From an uncultured Wenzhouxiangella sp. (GTDB lineage Bacteria; Pseudomonadota; Gammaproteobacteria; Xanthomonadales; Wenzhouxiangellaceae), in the NCBI GenBank assembly GCA_913057195.1, contig CAJXNL010000013.1, forward strand, positions 1-62,762: 62,762 nucleotides of DNA, given 5' to 3'. Under the pieces are notes generated by a model that saw only the letters and a program-made list of their open reading frames with translations, was not told the origin of the DNA and made no database searches. The position numbers were made by a program, and so were the translations under genes. Shown here one piece after another: positions 55,068-62,762 of the stretch; positions within the stretch are counted from its first letter, which is position 1, and each line of letters starts with the position of its first letter.

Positions 55068-55365
55068 GGGCGTGATCTGAGCCAGAGGGTGGGGTGTGGG
55101 TGGCGGCCAAGTCACCACAGCGAGCGAGCTTCATGACGGCAACGACCGCTAAAAAGTTGATCAGCGCATACACCAAGGCCACGTCGACCAAGTCGCCGTT
55201 GCCCGAGAACACGGAAATCAGTGCCACCACCAACACGGTCTTGGTGCCAATCACGTTCACCGCCAAAATTCGGTCATAAATGGTGGGGCCTTTGAGCGCG
55301 CGGACCAGGGCCAAAGCCATGGTCAAAAAAACCAGCAGCACTGAAATGACATACACCCCCATCAT
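55060..55365 (-). CDS. mrpF: Mrp antiporter subunit F
   Basis: A 101-residue three-span protein with the MrpF signature RALKGPTIYDRILAVNVIGTKTV and DVALVYALINFLAVVAVMKLA, which contains the conserved Asp-x-Ala-x-x-Tyr-Ala. Start ATG 55365 overlaps the mrpE stop (ATGA). MrpF homologues exist in Mbh complexes (MbhB) and are suggested to affect cation or bile-salt efflux in some bacteria. Confidence 0.92.
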   Translation of the reverse strand: MMGVYVISVLLVFLTMALALVRALKGPTIYDRILAVNVIGTKTVLVVALISVFSGNGDLVDVALVYALINFLAVVAVMKLARCGDLAATHTPPSGSDHAHE

Positions 55366-55856
55366 GGCGATGGCCGCTTCGATTGCGCTTGGCCTTCCAA
55401 CCACAGCACTTTGTTGGCCATTTGACCCGACAAGAGCCCCTCAGCCGAGGCGTCATCGAGCGCGTGCACCCGCATCTTGTCGGGCGTGATGTCTAGCGTC
55501 ACAGTGCCTGGCGTTAACGTGCACGAGTTGGCGTATGTCACTCGGGACACTGCGGTGTGTTGGCACACGGGCACCTCAATGACGTGCGGGCGAATCTTGC
55601 CCGGCGACAGCACGCGCCGCGCAACGTGGAGGTTGGCGGTGACAATCTGACCCACCAGCCAAGCCCAGTAAGCAAAAAGCTTGGGGAAATAAAGTCCTGG
55701 GTTGTGCTCGACGCCCACCACGTCCATGCGAAGTGACAACCACACCACCAGAACCACTGAGCTGGCGCCCAAAATAAATAGAAGCGGCTTGTAGACGCCG
55801 GAGATGGCGAGCCACAAAGCAATGAGGGTCAATGTCAAAGACAAGGCGTAGCGCAT
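55362..55856 (-). CDS. mrpE: Mrp antiporter subunit E
   Basis: A 164-residue protein with two N-terminal membrane segments (ALSLTLTLIALWLAISG; FILGASSVVLVVWLSLRM), then LFAYWAWLVGQIVTANLHVARRVLSP and a cytoplasmic beta-rich domain with LTPGTVTLDITPDKMRVHALD, the MrpE/MbhA signature. It is the first gene of the ten-gene minus-strand operon. The space upstream to the cardiolipin synthase gene is only 80 bases, so the promoter must lie there. Confidence 0.92.
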   Translation of the reverse strand: MRYALSLTLTLIALWLAISGVYKPLLFILGASSVVLVVWLSLRMDVVGVEHNPGLYFPKLFAYWAWLVGQIVTANLHVARRVLSPGKIRPHVIEVPVCQHTAVSRVTYANSCTLTPGTVTLDITPDKMRVHALDDASAEGLLSGQMANKVLWLEGQAQSKRPSP

Positions 55857-55936
55857 ATGGCCTCAGATATTAGCAAGACCCGAGCAGAAGTTTTTGAAAA
55901 TCGGTCTCTGGGATGGGTGAGGCGGGGCGCTCGGGG

Positions 55937-57436
55937 TCACAGATAAGGTGAGAACAGCCAGCAGATCGAGTCGCGAAGGCGGGTCACAAACCCGCGACCG
56001 TCCACGTCGTCCAACGTCACCGCGCGGCCCGCCTGTGCGGCCGTCTCAACCAGCGCATGCATCTCCTCGGCAAAGGCGTCGCCATAGACTTCCACTTGAA
56101 GCTCAAAGTTGAGCCGAAGACTCCGGACGTCCCAGTTGGCTGATCCAATGACCGCATAGGCTTGATCGATGACCAGGACTTTCCCGTGGTGAAACGGTGG
56201 GGGTTGATAGAACACCCGCACCCCACGAAACAAAAGTTCCCAGAGCATGTTTTGAGTCGCCCAGTGAACAAACGGGAGGTTGTTGTCACTCGGCAACACC
56301 AGCACCACATCAATGCCCCGAATGGCCGCGCCTTGGATGGCGCTGACCAGCTCTCTGGGGGGCAAAAAGTAGGGCGTCATGATCCTCACCGAGTGCCGGG
56401 CCTGCGACAGGGCGGCAATAAACAGCATGGTCAGTCGGTCGAGGTCTTCGTCCGGTCCGTCGGTGATCACCCGCGCTTGCACCGGGTGCCCCAAATTGGC
56501 CTCGACCGACCGAGGGGTGCAGGCGGGTGGCAACGGGTGGGCATAGGCACTGGCCATGGCCCAGAGGCGCTCAAACTCCTGGCGCAATTGGGTGACGGCG
56601 GGTCCAATCAGTCGAAAATGCAAATCATTGGTGGGGGTGGTGTTGTTTGGGTCGTCAATTCGGTGCCGGTGCGAGATGTTGATGCCTCCAGTCATCGCAA
56701 ACTCACCATCCACAATGAAGATCTTGTGGTGGCTGCGCATGTTGATCGACAGCGATGGCGGCAACAGCGACGGCGGCAAGAACAGCCCCACGGTCGCGCC
56801 GGCCTGTCTGAGCGCTCGAGTGATTGGGGGCATCGAATAGAATCGACCGACGCCATCGATGATGATACAGACCGCCACGCCCCGCGCGACCGCGCGCTCG
56901 ATGGCTTGAACAAAGGCCTTCCCTGTCTCATCGCGATCGAAAATGTAGGTGGCGATCAAGACCTGGTGTTCGGCGGCGTCGATGGCGCTGAGCATTGCCT
57001 CAAAGGTGGCTTGGCCACCCACGAAAGTCTCCACAACGTTGTCTGTGACCAGCGGGTGGCGGCTTAGGGCCTGTCCGGCTTGCCGGAGCGGATGTCCGGG
57101 GTCGGCGGCGTGGGCCTGGCGCTCGGCATCGGGGCTCAAGTGATGGGGCGGGGTCTTTGACGAGGGGGCGTTGGGCCGTTCACTTTGATGGTGCAGAGGG
57201 CCGCCTCGTTCGGTGCCAAAGACGGCCAGGTTTAAGCCCAAGCGTTGGGCCCGGCCCCGCGCTCGGTTCAGCCCGAACAAGACGTACAGCACAGGCCCGG
57301 CCAAAGGAAACAGCAAACACACCGCCACCCAGCCAAACGCCGCTCGGGAGTCTCGCTTAAACAGCAGCGCATGCAGTGCTGTGGCGGGGGCCAGCACGGC
57401 ATGGAACAGCAGGACGATCCACGTTTCAGCGGTCAT
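55937..57436 (-). CDS. cls: Cardiolipin synthase (phospholipase D family)
   Basis: Condenses phosphatidylglycerol into cardiolipin at the inner membrane. The 499-residue protein has two N-terminal membrane segments (within residues 5-57), a poorly conserved linker (80-120), and two HKD motifs: [18 protein letters not shown] near 230 and [20 protein letters not shown] near 415. [13 protein letters not shown] and [15 protein letters not shown] match the Cls family. It is divergent from metK and lies upstream of the Mrp-like operon in the same direction. Which Cls paralogue it represents is not clear. Confidence 0.93.
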   Translation of the reverse strand: MTAETWIVLLFHAVLAPATALHALLFKRDSRAAFGWVAVCLLFPLAGPVLYVLFGLNRARGRAQRLGLNLAVFGTERGGPLHHQSERPNAPSSKTPPHHLSPDAERQAHAADPGHPLRQAGQALSRHPLVTDNVVETFVGGQATFEAMLSAIDAAEHQVLIATYIFDRDETGKAFVQAIERAVARGVAVCIIIDGVGRFYSMPPITRALRQAGATVGLFLPPSLLPPSLSINMRSHHKIFIVDGEFAMTGGINISHRHRIDDPNNTTPTNDLHFRLIGPAVTQLRQEFERLWAMASAYAHPLPPACTPRSVEANLGHPVQARVITDGPDEDLDRLTMLFIAALSQARHSVRIMTPYFLPPRELVSAIQGAAIRGIDVVLVLPSDNNLPFVHWATQNMLWELLFRGVRVFYQPPPFHHGKVLVIDQAYAVIGSANWDVRSLRLNFELQVEVYGDAFAEEMHALVETAAQAGRAVTLDDVDGRGFVTRLRDSICWLFSPYL

Positions 57437-57533
57437 GCCGCCCAGTGTAGCGGGTTCACTGAAAAAGGGTGCATCGTCACACGCAGTCGGCTACAATACT
57501 TATCCTTCTATCCGAATTGAGAGATATAGTCAC

Positions 57534-58727
57534 ATGAAAGGCCGCGTATTTACCTCAGAATCGGTCTCTGAAGGCCACCCCGACAAGATGGCAGATCAGA
57601 TCTCGGATGCCATTTTGGACGCGATCTTGACTCAAGACTCGAACGCCCGGGTGGCGTGCGAGACCTTCATCAAAACAGGTGCAGTGATTGTGGGCGGCGA
57701 AATCACCACCAGCGCCTGGGTGGATCTTGAGGAACTGATTCGCCAGGTGGTGGTGGATGTGGGCTACGACAGTTCACGCGTGGGCTTCGATGGCAGCACC
57801 TGCGCGGTGATCAACATGATTGGCAAGCAGTCGGTTGACATTGCCCAAGGCGTGGATCGCCAGCTCCCCGAAGAGCAAGGGGCCGGGGACCAAGGCCTGA
57901 TGTTTGGCTATGCCTCAAACGAGACTGAGGTGCTGATGCCGGCACCCATTTACTACGCGCACCGCCTCGTAGAGCGTCAAACCGATCTTCGGAAAAGCCA
58001 CAACAATCCGCTGCCGTGGCTGAGGCCCGATGCCAAAAGTCAGGTGACCCTTCGATATGAGGGCAACGCCCCTGTGGGCGTGGACGCGGTGGTGCTGTCC
58101 ACCCAGCACGATGAGGACGTGGGCCTAGATGACATTCGCGACGGTGTGATGAAACACATCATCGAGCCGATTCTGCCTGCGGAGTGGCTGAGCGATGAGA
58201 CCCAATTTCACATCAATCCCACCGGCAAGTTTGTGATCGGCGGCCCGGTGGGTGATGCCGGCTTAACGGGCCGCAAAATCATTGTGGACACCTATGGGGG
58301 GATGGCTCGCCACGGCGGCGGGGCGTTCTCAGGCAAAGACCCCTCGAAGGTGGATCGTTCGGCCACGTATGCCGCGCGTTACGTTGCCAAGAACGTCGTG
58401 GCGGCGGGCTTGGCCGATCAGTGCGAAGTTCAGGTCAGCTACGCCATTGGCGTGGCGGAGCCGACGTCCATCTCAGTGACGACATTTGGGACAGGCAAAG
58501 TGGCCGAAGAGGTGATTGAGCGATTGATTCGTGAGCATTTTGATCTTCGCCCTTATGGCATTGTGAATATGCTCGATCTCTTGCATCCCATGTATCGACC
58601 CACGGCCACCCACGGCCATTTTGGACGTCGGTCAGAACGCATTGAAGCGGCTGGCGGTGCGTTCGACAGCTTCCCTTGGGAAAAAACAGACAAAGCCGAG
58701 GCACTCAAACAAGCGGCGGGGCTTTAA
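57534..58727 (+). CDS. metK: S-adenosylmethionine synthetase
   Basis: Makes SAM from ATP and methionine. The 397-residue enzyme starts [25 protein letters not shown], and has the signatures [12 protein letters not shown] and [23 protein letters not shown]. The frame is open for about 107 codons upstream, antisense to cardiolipin synthase, but the family N-terminus fixes ATG 57534. TACAAT at 57492-57497 could be the -10 of its promoter, though the -35 is poor. I see no SAM or SAH riboswitch in the 97-base leader. It heads metK-ahcY-metF. Confidence 0.98.
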   Translation: MKGRVFTSESVSEGHPDKMADQISDAILDAILTQDSNARVACETFIKTGAVIVGGEITTSAWVDLEELIRQVVVDVGYDSSRVGFDGSTCAVINMIGKQSVDIAQGVDRQLPEEQGAGDQGLMFGYASNETEVLMPAPIYYAHRLVERQTDLRKSHNNPLPWLRPDAKSQVTLRYEGNAPVGVDAVVLSTQHDEDVGLDDIRDGVMKHIIEPILPAEWLSDETQFHINPTGKFVIGGPVGDAGLTGRKIIVDTYGGMARHGGGAFSGKDPSKVDRSATYAARYVAKNVVAAGLADQCEVQVSYAIGVAEPTSISVTTFGTGKVAEEVIERLIREHFDLRPYGIVNMLDLLHPMYRPTATHGHFGRRSERIEAAGGAFDSFPWEKTDKAEALKQAAGL

Positions 58728-58786
58728 GCCCATCATATTCTTTATTCATTCATCAACGGCGACTGACACAGTCAAAGGATTACCTC

Positions 58787-60247
58787 ATGAGCGCTAAACA
58801 CGAAGACACCGTCAACAGCGTCTTGTTCGACAGCACGATTGCATCTGTCGAGCATGACCACGTCATCAAAGACCTCAGCGAAGCGGCGTTTGGTCGCAAA
58901 GAGCTTGAGATCGCCGAAACCGAAATGCCCGGTTTGGTTGATATTCGCGATGAGTTTCGCGCCGATCAGCCGTTGAAAGGCGCCAAGATTGCAGGCTCGC
59001 TGCACATGACCATTCAAACGGCCGTGTTGATCGAGACCCTGGTCGACTTGGGCGCCGAGGTTCGGTGGGCGTCATGCAACATCTACTCCACCCAAGACCA
59101 CGCTGCTGCGGCGATGGTGGAGCGCGGCATTCCCGTGTTTGCTTTTAAAGGCGAGAGTTTGGTTGAGTATTGGGAGTTCACCCACCGCATCTTCCAATGG
59201 CCTGACGGCAGCACCGCCAACATGATTTTGGACGATGGCGGTGACGCCACCATGCTTTTGAACCTGGGCTCAATGGCAGAGCAAGACCCGTCAGTGTTGG
59301 ACAACCCAGGCAGTGAAGAAGAAACCGCACTGTTTGAAGCGATTAAAAAGCGTTTGAAAACAAACCCGGGCTGGTACACCGAGGCACTGAAAAATATCCA
59401 AGGGGTCACTGAAGAGACCACCACCGGCGTTGCGCGGTTGTATCGCATGCAAAAAGAGGGCTCGCTGAAGTTCCCCGCGATTAATGTCAATGACTCTGTG
59501 ACCAAATCTAAGTTTGACAACCTCTATGGTTGCCGTGAGTCGCTGGTCGATGCCATCAAACGCGCCACGGATGTCATGGTGGCTGGGAAGACAGCGATTG
59601 TGTGTGGGTATGGCGATGTCGGCAAAGGCTCGGCGCAATCCCTGCGGGCCTTAAGCGCGAATGTCTGGATCACCGAAGCCGACCCCATTTGTGCGCTGCA
59701 AGCGGCCATGGAAGGCTATAAGGTCGTCAATATTGAAGATGAGGGCGTGATTGAAGCGGCTGACATCATCGTGACGGCGACCGGCAACTTCAACGTGATC
59801 CGCCATGACCACATGCTTCGCATGAAAAACGAAGCCATCGTGTGCAACATCGGTCACTTTGATAATGAAATTGACGTGGCCTCGCTCGAGCAATATGAGT
59901 GGGATGAAATCAAGCCTCAAGTCGATCACATCACCTTCCCCGATGGCAAGCGCATCATCTTGCTGGCTCAGGGGCGTTTGGTGAACTTAGGCTGTGCCAC
60001 CGGTCACCCCAGCTTTGTGATGTCAAACTCCTTTACCAACCAAACGCTGGCACAAATCGAGCTTTGGAAAAATGGCGATCGGTATGACAATGAGGTGTAC
60101 GTGCTGCCTAAGCACCTCGATGAGAAAGTGGCCATGCTGCACTTGGACCGGATCGGTGCGCGTTTGACTGAGCTGACCCCAGCTCAAGCTGACTATATTG
60201 GCGTTCCGCAACACGGTCCGTTTAAGCCAGAGCACTACCGCTACTGA
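58787..60247 (+). CDS. ahcY: Adenosylhomocysteinase
   Basis: Splits S-adenosylhomocysteine, the product of SAM-dependent methylation, into homocysteine and adenosine using bound NAD+. The 486-residue protein has [49 protein letters not shown] with the catalytic Lys and Asp, NAD site [18 protein letters not shown], and a C-terminal [10 protein letters not shown]. It includes the roughly 40-residue insert usual in bacterial enzymes. It follows metK by 59 bases and links SAM use to methionine recycling through metF. Confidence 0.98.
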   Translation: MSAKHEDTVNSVLFDSTIASVEHDHVIKDLSEAAFGRKELEIAETEMPGLVDIRDEFRADQPLKGAKIAGSLHMTIQTAVLIETLVDLGAEVRWASCNIYSTQDHAAAAMVERGIPVFAFKGESLVEYWEFTHRIFQWPDGSTANMILDDGGDATMLLNLGSMAEQDPSVLDNPGSEEETALFEAIKKRLKTNPGWYTEALKNIQGVTEETTTGVARLYRMQKEGSLKFPAINVNDSVTKSKFDNLYGCRESLVDAIKRATDVMVAGKTAIVCGYGDVGKGSAQSLRALSANVWITEADPICALQAAMEGYKVVNIEDEGVIEAADIIVTATGNFNVIRHDHMLRMKNEAIVCNIGHFDNEIDVASLEQYEWDEIKPQVDHITFPDGKRIILLAQGRLVNLGCATGHPSFVMSNSFTNQTLAQIELWKNGDRYDNEVYVLPKHLDEKVAMLHLDRIGARLTELTPAQADYIGVPQHGPFKPEHYRY

Positions 60248-60299
60248 TCGGTCGTGGGGTCAGGTGGATGGTCCGTGGGTGGGACGAATAGGTGAGTTG

Positions 60300-61145
60300 A
60301 TGCCGTGTCCGGTCAGCTTTGAGTTCTTCCCGCCGCACGAGCCTGAGCATCAGGCTCGTTTGTTGGCGACGGCCGAGCGCTTGGCCGCGGTCTCACCGGA
60401 ATATGTCTCCGTGACGTTTGGCGCTGGCGGGTCGACCCGCCAGCGCACGCAAGAGACCGTTTCGGCCTTGTTGGCACAGACCGGATTGAATGCCGCCCCA
60501 CACATCTCGTGCATGGCCGAAGATCAAGCCGGGATTGTTGAGCTTTTAAAGACCTATCGCGACGCCGGCGTCGATCGGCTGGTGGTGCTTCGTGGCGATC
60601 GCCCATCGGGCGGTGGTCGCGGGGTATTCGCTCATGCAATTGATCTGGTTCGGTTTATCCGCGACCAATTTGGCGAGGATTTTCATCTTGAAGTGGCGGG
60701 CTATCCCGAACACCACCCCGAATCTCGATCGCCAGAGGATGATTTGAAGCACTTCAAGGCCAAAGTCGACGCCGGTGCCGATGGCGTGATCACCCAATAT
60801 TTTTTTAATGCCGAGGCCTACTTTCGGTTTGTCGATGAGGCCGAGGCTTTGGGCGTGAGCGTGCCCATCGTGCCTGGAATTATGCCGATCACCAACTACG
60901 CCAGGCTGGCACGGTTCTCCTCAACCTGTGGTGCGGAGATTCCGATGTGGATGGCCAAACGCCTCAAGGCTTGGGAAGACGCGGGCGACGATGCCTCGCT
61001 GAAAGCGTTTGGTCATGAGGTGGTGGCCCGATTGTGCCAACGCCTGATCGATGGCGGCGCGCCTGCACTGCACTTCTACACATTAAATCAAGCCAAGCCA
61101 AGCTTGGCGCTGTGTGACAGCTTGGGCCTTACTCAGACGGGTTAG
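60300..61145 (+). CDS. metF: Methylenetetrahydrofolate reductase
   Basis: Reduces 5,10-methylene-THF to 5-methyl-THF, the methyl donor for homocysteine remethylation. The 281-residue TIM-barrel flavoenzyme starts MPCPVSFEFFPPHEPEHQ with the catalytic Glu, and has VSVTFGAGGSTRQRT, HISCM, LVVLRGDRPSGG with the conserved Asp, and GADGVITQYFFNAEAY. ATG 60300 is chosen; an upstream in-frame start would overlap ahcY. Its end overlaps the convergent asparaginase gene by 17 bases. Confidence 0.96.
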   Translation: MPCPVSFEFFPPHEPEHQARLLATAERLAAVSPEYVSVTFGAGGSTRQRTQETVSALLAQTGLNAAPHISCMAEDQAGIVELLKTYRDAGVDRLVVLRGDRPSGGGRGVFAHAIDLVRFIRDQFGEDFHLEVAGYPEHHPESRSPEDDLKHFKAKVDAGADGVITQYFFNAEAYFRFVDEAEALGVSVPIVPGIMPITNYARLARFSSTCGAEIPMWMAKRLKAWEDAGDDASLKAFGHEVVARLCQRLIDGGAPALHFYTLNQAKPSLALCDSLGLTQTG

Positions 61146-62214
61146 CGACCTCGTCACCATAAATGGCGATGGTCATTTGCCCGTTGGTGTCAATCGATGC
61201 TCGGTACATCCCTTCGGTGTTAAACGGCATGGCGATGTGGCCTTGCCGATCCATGGCAATGACGCCTCCGTCGCCGCCAGCGTCGACCAGCACACCATGG
61301 ATCACCTCATCGGCCGCCTGATCCAACGACACGCCTTTGTGGCGCATGCGCGCGCAGATGTCATACGCCACCACATGACGAATAAAAAACTCGCCGTGAC
61401 CGGTCGCGCTCACGGCACAGCTGGCGTTGTCAGCATACGTGCCTGCGCCGATGATGGGTGAGTCACCGATTCGGCCAAATCGTTTGTTGGTCATGCCCCC
61501 CGTTGAGGTGCCGGCCGCCAGATTGCCGTTTTGATCGAGGGCCACCGCGCCCACGGTCGAGTACCACCGCGCGGTGTCGGTGTTGCCGGCACGGGCTGAG
61601 CGTGCGTCTTCCCACTGCTGGTATCGAAAGTCAGTGATGAACCAGTCAGACTCAATGAACTCCAGGCCTTGGGTGGTGGCGAATGCCTCTGCGCCGGCGC
61701 CGCTGAGCATCACGTGCGGCGAGTCGGTCATCACAGCATGCGCGGCCCGTATCGGGTAGCGAATGCCGCCGTCTTGAGTGCTTGCGCCCGCAATGGCGCC
61801 GGCTTGCCCGGTGGCGCCATCCATCAGTGAGGCATCGAGCTCAACAAACCCTTCATGATTGAGCACCGCGCCGCGTCCGGCGTTGAACTCCGGGGCGTCT
61901 TCCATGACGTTAATCGCTGCGATCACCGCCTCAATGCTGGTGTCACCTGCGCTGAGCCGGTCGTGGCCCGCCTTGAGCGCTTGCTCTAACGCCCCCCGAA
62001 TGGCCGCTTCGCGATCGGGCGTCATCGCCTCGCGGGTGATGGTGCCTGCACCACCGTGGATGACAATGGCCACCGAGGCATTGTCTGAGCCGGTGTTTGA
62101 ATTGGCTCTAGGGGCGCTGGCCTGGTCGGTGTTGGCCACGGGCGCCTCTGGCTGACAGGCGCTCAACAGGATCAAACCGGTGGTGATGATGCTAAAGCGG
62201 ATCAAAGAAGTCAT
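61129..62214 (-). CDS. Lipoprotein plant-type L-asparaginase/isoaspartyl peptidase
   Basis: An Ntn-hydrolase that cleaves asparagine and beta-aspartyl peptides after self-cleavage. The 361-residue precursor has a lipoprotein signal with lipobox LLSAC (Cys20), a short Asn/Ser-rich spacer, IHGGAGTITREAM, NAGRGAVLNHEGFVELDAS, and the autocleavage site with the Thr nucleophile in YSTVGAVALDQNGNLAAGTSTGG. The residues before the Thr are Tyr-Ser rather than the usual His-Asp or Gly. The C-terminal half has GRIGDSPIIGAGTYAD. Most bacterial members are cytoplasmic; this one should be membrane-anchored. Start ATG 62214 gives the clean signal peptide. Confidence 0.93.
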   Translation of the reverse strand: MTSLIRFSIITTGLILLSACQPEAPVANTDQASAPRANSNTGSDNASVAIVIHGGAGTITREAMTPDREAAIRGALEQALKAGHDRLSAGDTSIEAVIAAINVMEDAPEFNAGRGAVLNHEGFVELDASLMDGATGQAGAIAGASTQDGGIRYPIRAAHAVMTDSPHVMLSGAGAEAFATTQGLEFIESDWFITDFRYQQWEDARSARAGNTDTARWYSTVGAVALDQNGNLAAGTSTGGMTNKRFGRIGDSPIIGAGTYADNASCAVSATGHGEFFIRHVVAYDICARMRHKGVSLDQAADEVIHGVLVDAGGDGGVIAMDRQGHIAMPFNTEGMYRASIDTNGQMTIAIYGDEVANPSE

Positions 62215-62230
62215 CGGGGGTGCCTTTTGT

Positions 62231-62762
62231 TTAGGTTGCGCCGTGCGATCTGGGCGGATGTTGAGACCAGTATAGAGCGGCATATATCTTGGGATCAATG
62301 GCGTAACCCTGGTGATATCGGTTCTCGAGCCAGACATCGATCTCCGCTCTCGGGATCTGATGCACCGTGATGTCCTCCGAGGCGTCTCCGCCGCCTGGGC
62401 CGACTTGGACCAGGGCTTCGGCCCAAACGAAGATGACATATTCGCTGCTGAGGCCGGCGGAGGTGGGGACCGACATTCCCTGTTTTAATGATCCCGCGCG
62501 CCAGCCGGTTTCTTCCTCAAGTTCTCGACCCGCGGCATCCAGCATCGACTCTTGCTCGCTGCCATCCACATCGCCAATCAGGCCGGCTGGGATCTCGATG
62601 GTGGTTTTTTCGATGGGCTTTCGGTATTGCTCAACCAGCAACAGTTCATCGTTTGGGGTCCAGGCGATGATCGCAGCCACGGGGTGGTGCCGAGCCACAA
62701 ATTCCCAGTCATCGCGCTCATTTAAGACCAGATAACGGCCGGTGTAGAGGGTTTTGGCTGAA
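62231..62762 (-). CDS. NUDIX hydrolase, ADP-ribose pyrophosphatase-like (5' end outside window)
   Basis: The frame is open to the right edge (it continues KTLYTGRYLVLNERDDWEFVAR before the first internal GTG at 62698), so the N-terminus is missing. The Nudix box is present: GLIGDVDGSEQESMLDAAGRELEEETGW, with the core RELEEETGW intact. The preceding glycine spacing is slightly irregular. The LLVEQYRKPIEKTTIEIPAG segment is typical of ADP-ribose or nucleoside-diphosphate-sugar pyrophosphatases. At least 176 residues are encoded here. The substrate is uncertain. Confidence 0.88.
   Translation of the reverse strand, partial: SAKTLYTGRYLVLNERDDWEFVARHHPVAAIIAWTPNDELLLVEQYRKPIEKTTIEIPAGLIGDVDGSEQESMLDAAGRELEEETGWRAGSLKQGMSVPTSAGLSSEYVIFVWAEALVQVGPGGGDASEDITVHQIPRAEIDVWLENRYHQGYAIDPKIYAALYWSQHPPRSHGAT

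Noticed and set aside
57213-57533. Longer MetK starting upstream
   Set aside because: The extension is antisense to cardiolipin synthase and the family N-terminus begins at 57534.

Overview
This window looks like a contiguous piece of chromosome from a moderately GC-rich gammaproteobacterium. The main evidence is gene neighbourhood: smg-topA beside def-fmt-rsmB, ntrYX-like genes followed by trkA-trkH, lgt-thyA-folA-apaH, gshB-tonB-algH-ruvX-pyrB, aroQ-accB-accC and metK-ahcY-metF are all arrangements familiar from that class. I see no rRNA or tRNA gene, insertion sequence, prophage, integrase or CRISPR array. Coding density is very high, many neighbours overlap by 1-17 bases, and one gap (6840-7186) exceeds 300 bases.

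Layout, left to right. 1-1257: Tat export genes (tatA cut by the window edge, tatB, tatC). 1209-3833: a membrane protein, a LOG-family nucleotidase, a lipoprotein cytochrome c and a rhomboid protease. 3850-6839: topA and smg on the minus strand. 7187-17220: def-fmt-rsmB, a DUF4390 lipoprotein, an NtrY/NtrX-like two-component pair, trkA-trkH and a TPR protein. 17240-21870: a minus-strand run of SLC13 permease, orphan BtuF-like protein, quinone oxidoreductase and S1/P1 nuclease. 21915-24991: lgt-thyA-folA-apaH. 25010-27639: mnmC-aroE (minus). 27793-29533: a MerC-type protein with a possible Zur-controlled promoter, and gcvH between two DUF962 genes. 29574-34239: glnE and groES-groEL (minus). 34518-40244: cutA, dsbD with a doubled N-terminal domain, a TlpA-like thioredoxin, aroQ, accB-accC. 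40217-41849: a possible CheW-like protein and a coiled-coil membrane protein (minus). 41910-48524: gshB, tonB-like, algH, ruvX, pyrB, trmB, a second SLC13 permease and a small membrane protein. 48579-55856: a ten-gene Mrp/Mbh-type antiporter operon (minus). 55937-62762: cardiolipin synthase, metK-ahcY-metF, a lipoprotein plant-type asparaginase and a NUDIX gene cut by the right edge.

The most unusual locus is the Mrp-like operon. Its order (E, F, G, DUF4040/MbhE, B, C, D, then two more MrpD/NuoM-like subunits) follows the archaeal Mbh order rather than canonical mrpABCDEFG. MrpA appears split between a small DUF4040/MbhE protein and a terminal subunit with a NuoL-like lateral-helix tail. A 38-residue single-span membrane protein is wedged between the last two subunits with coupled start and stop codons, and one subunit seems to lack a standard start codon at its expected position. 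The second notable item is the NtrX-like regulator: it keeps a normal receiver and Fis-type helix-turn-helix, but its AAA+ domain has lost GAFTGA, the usual Walker B order and the arginine fingers, so it is unlikely to activate sigma-54 promoters.
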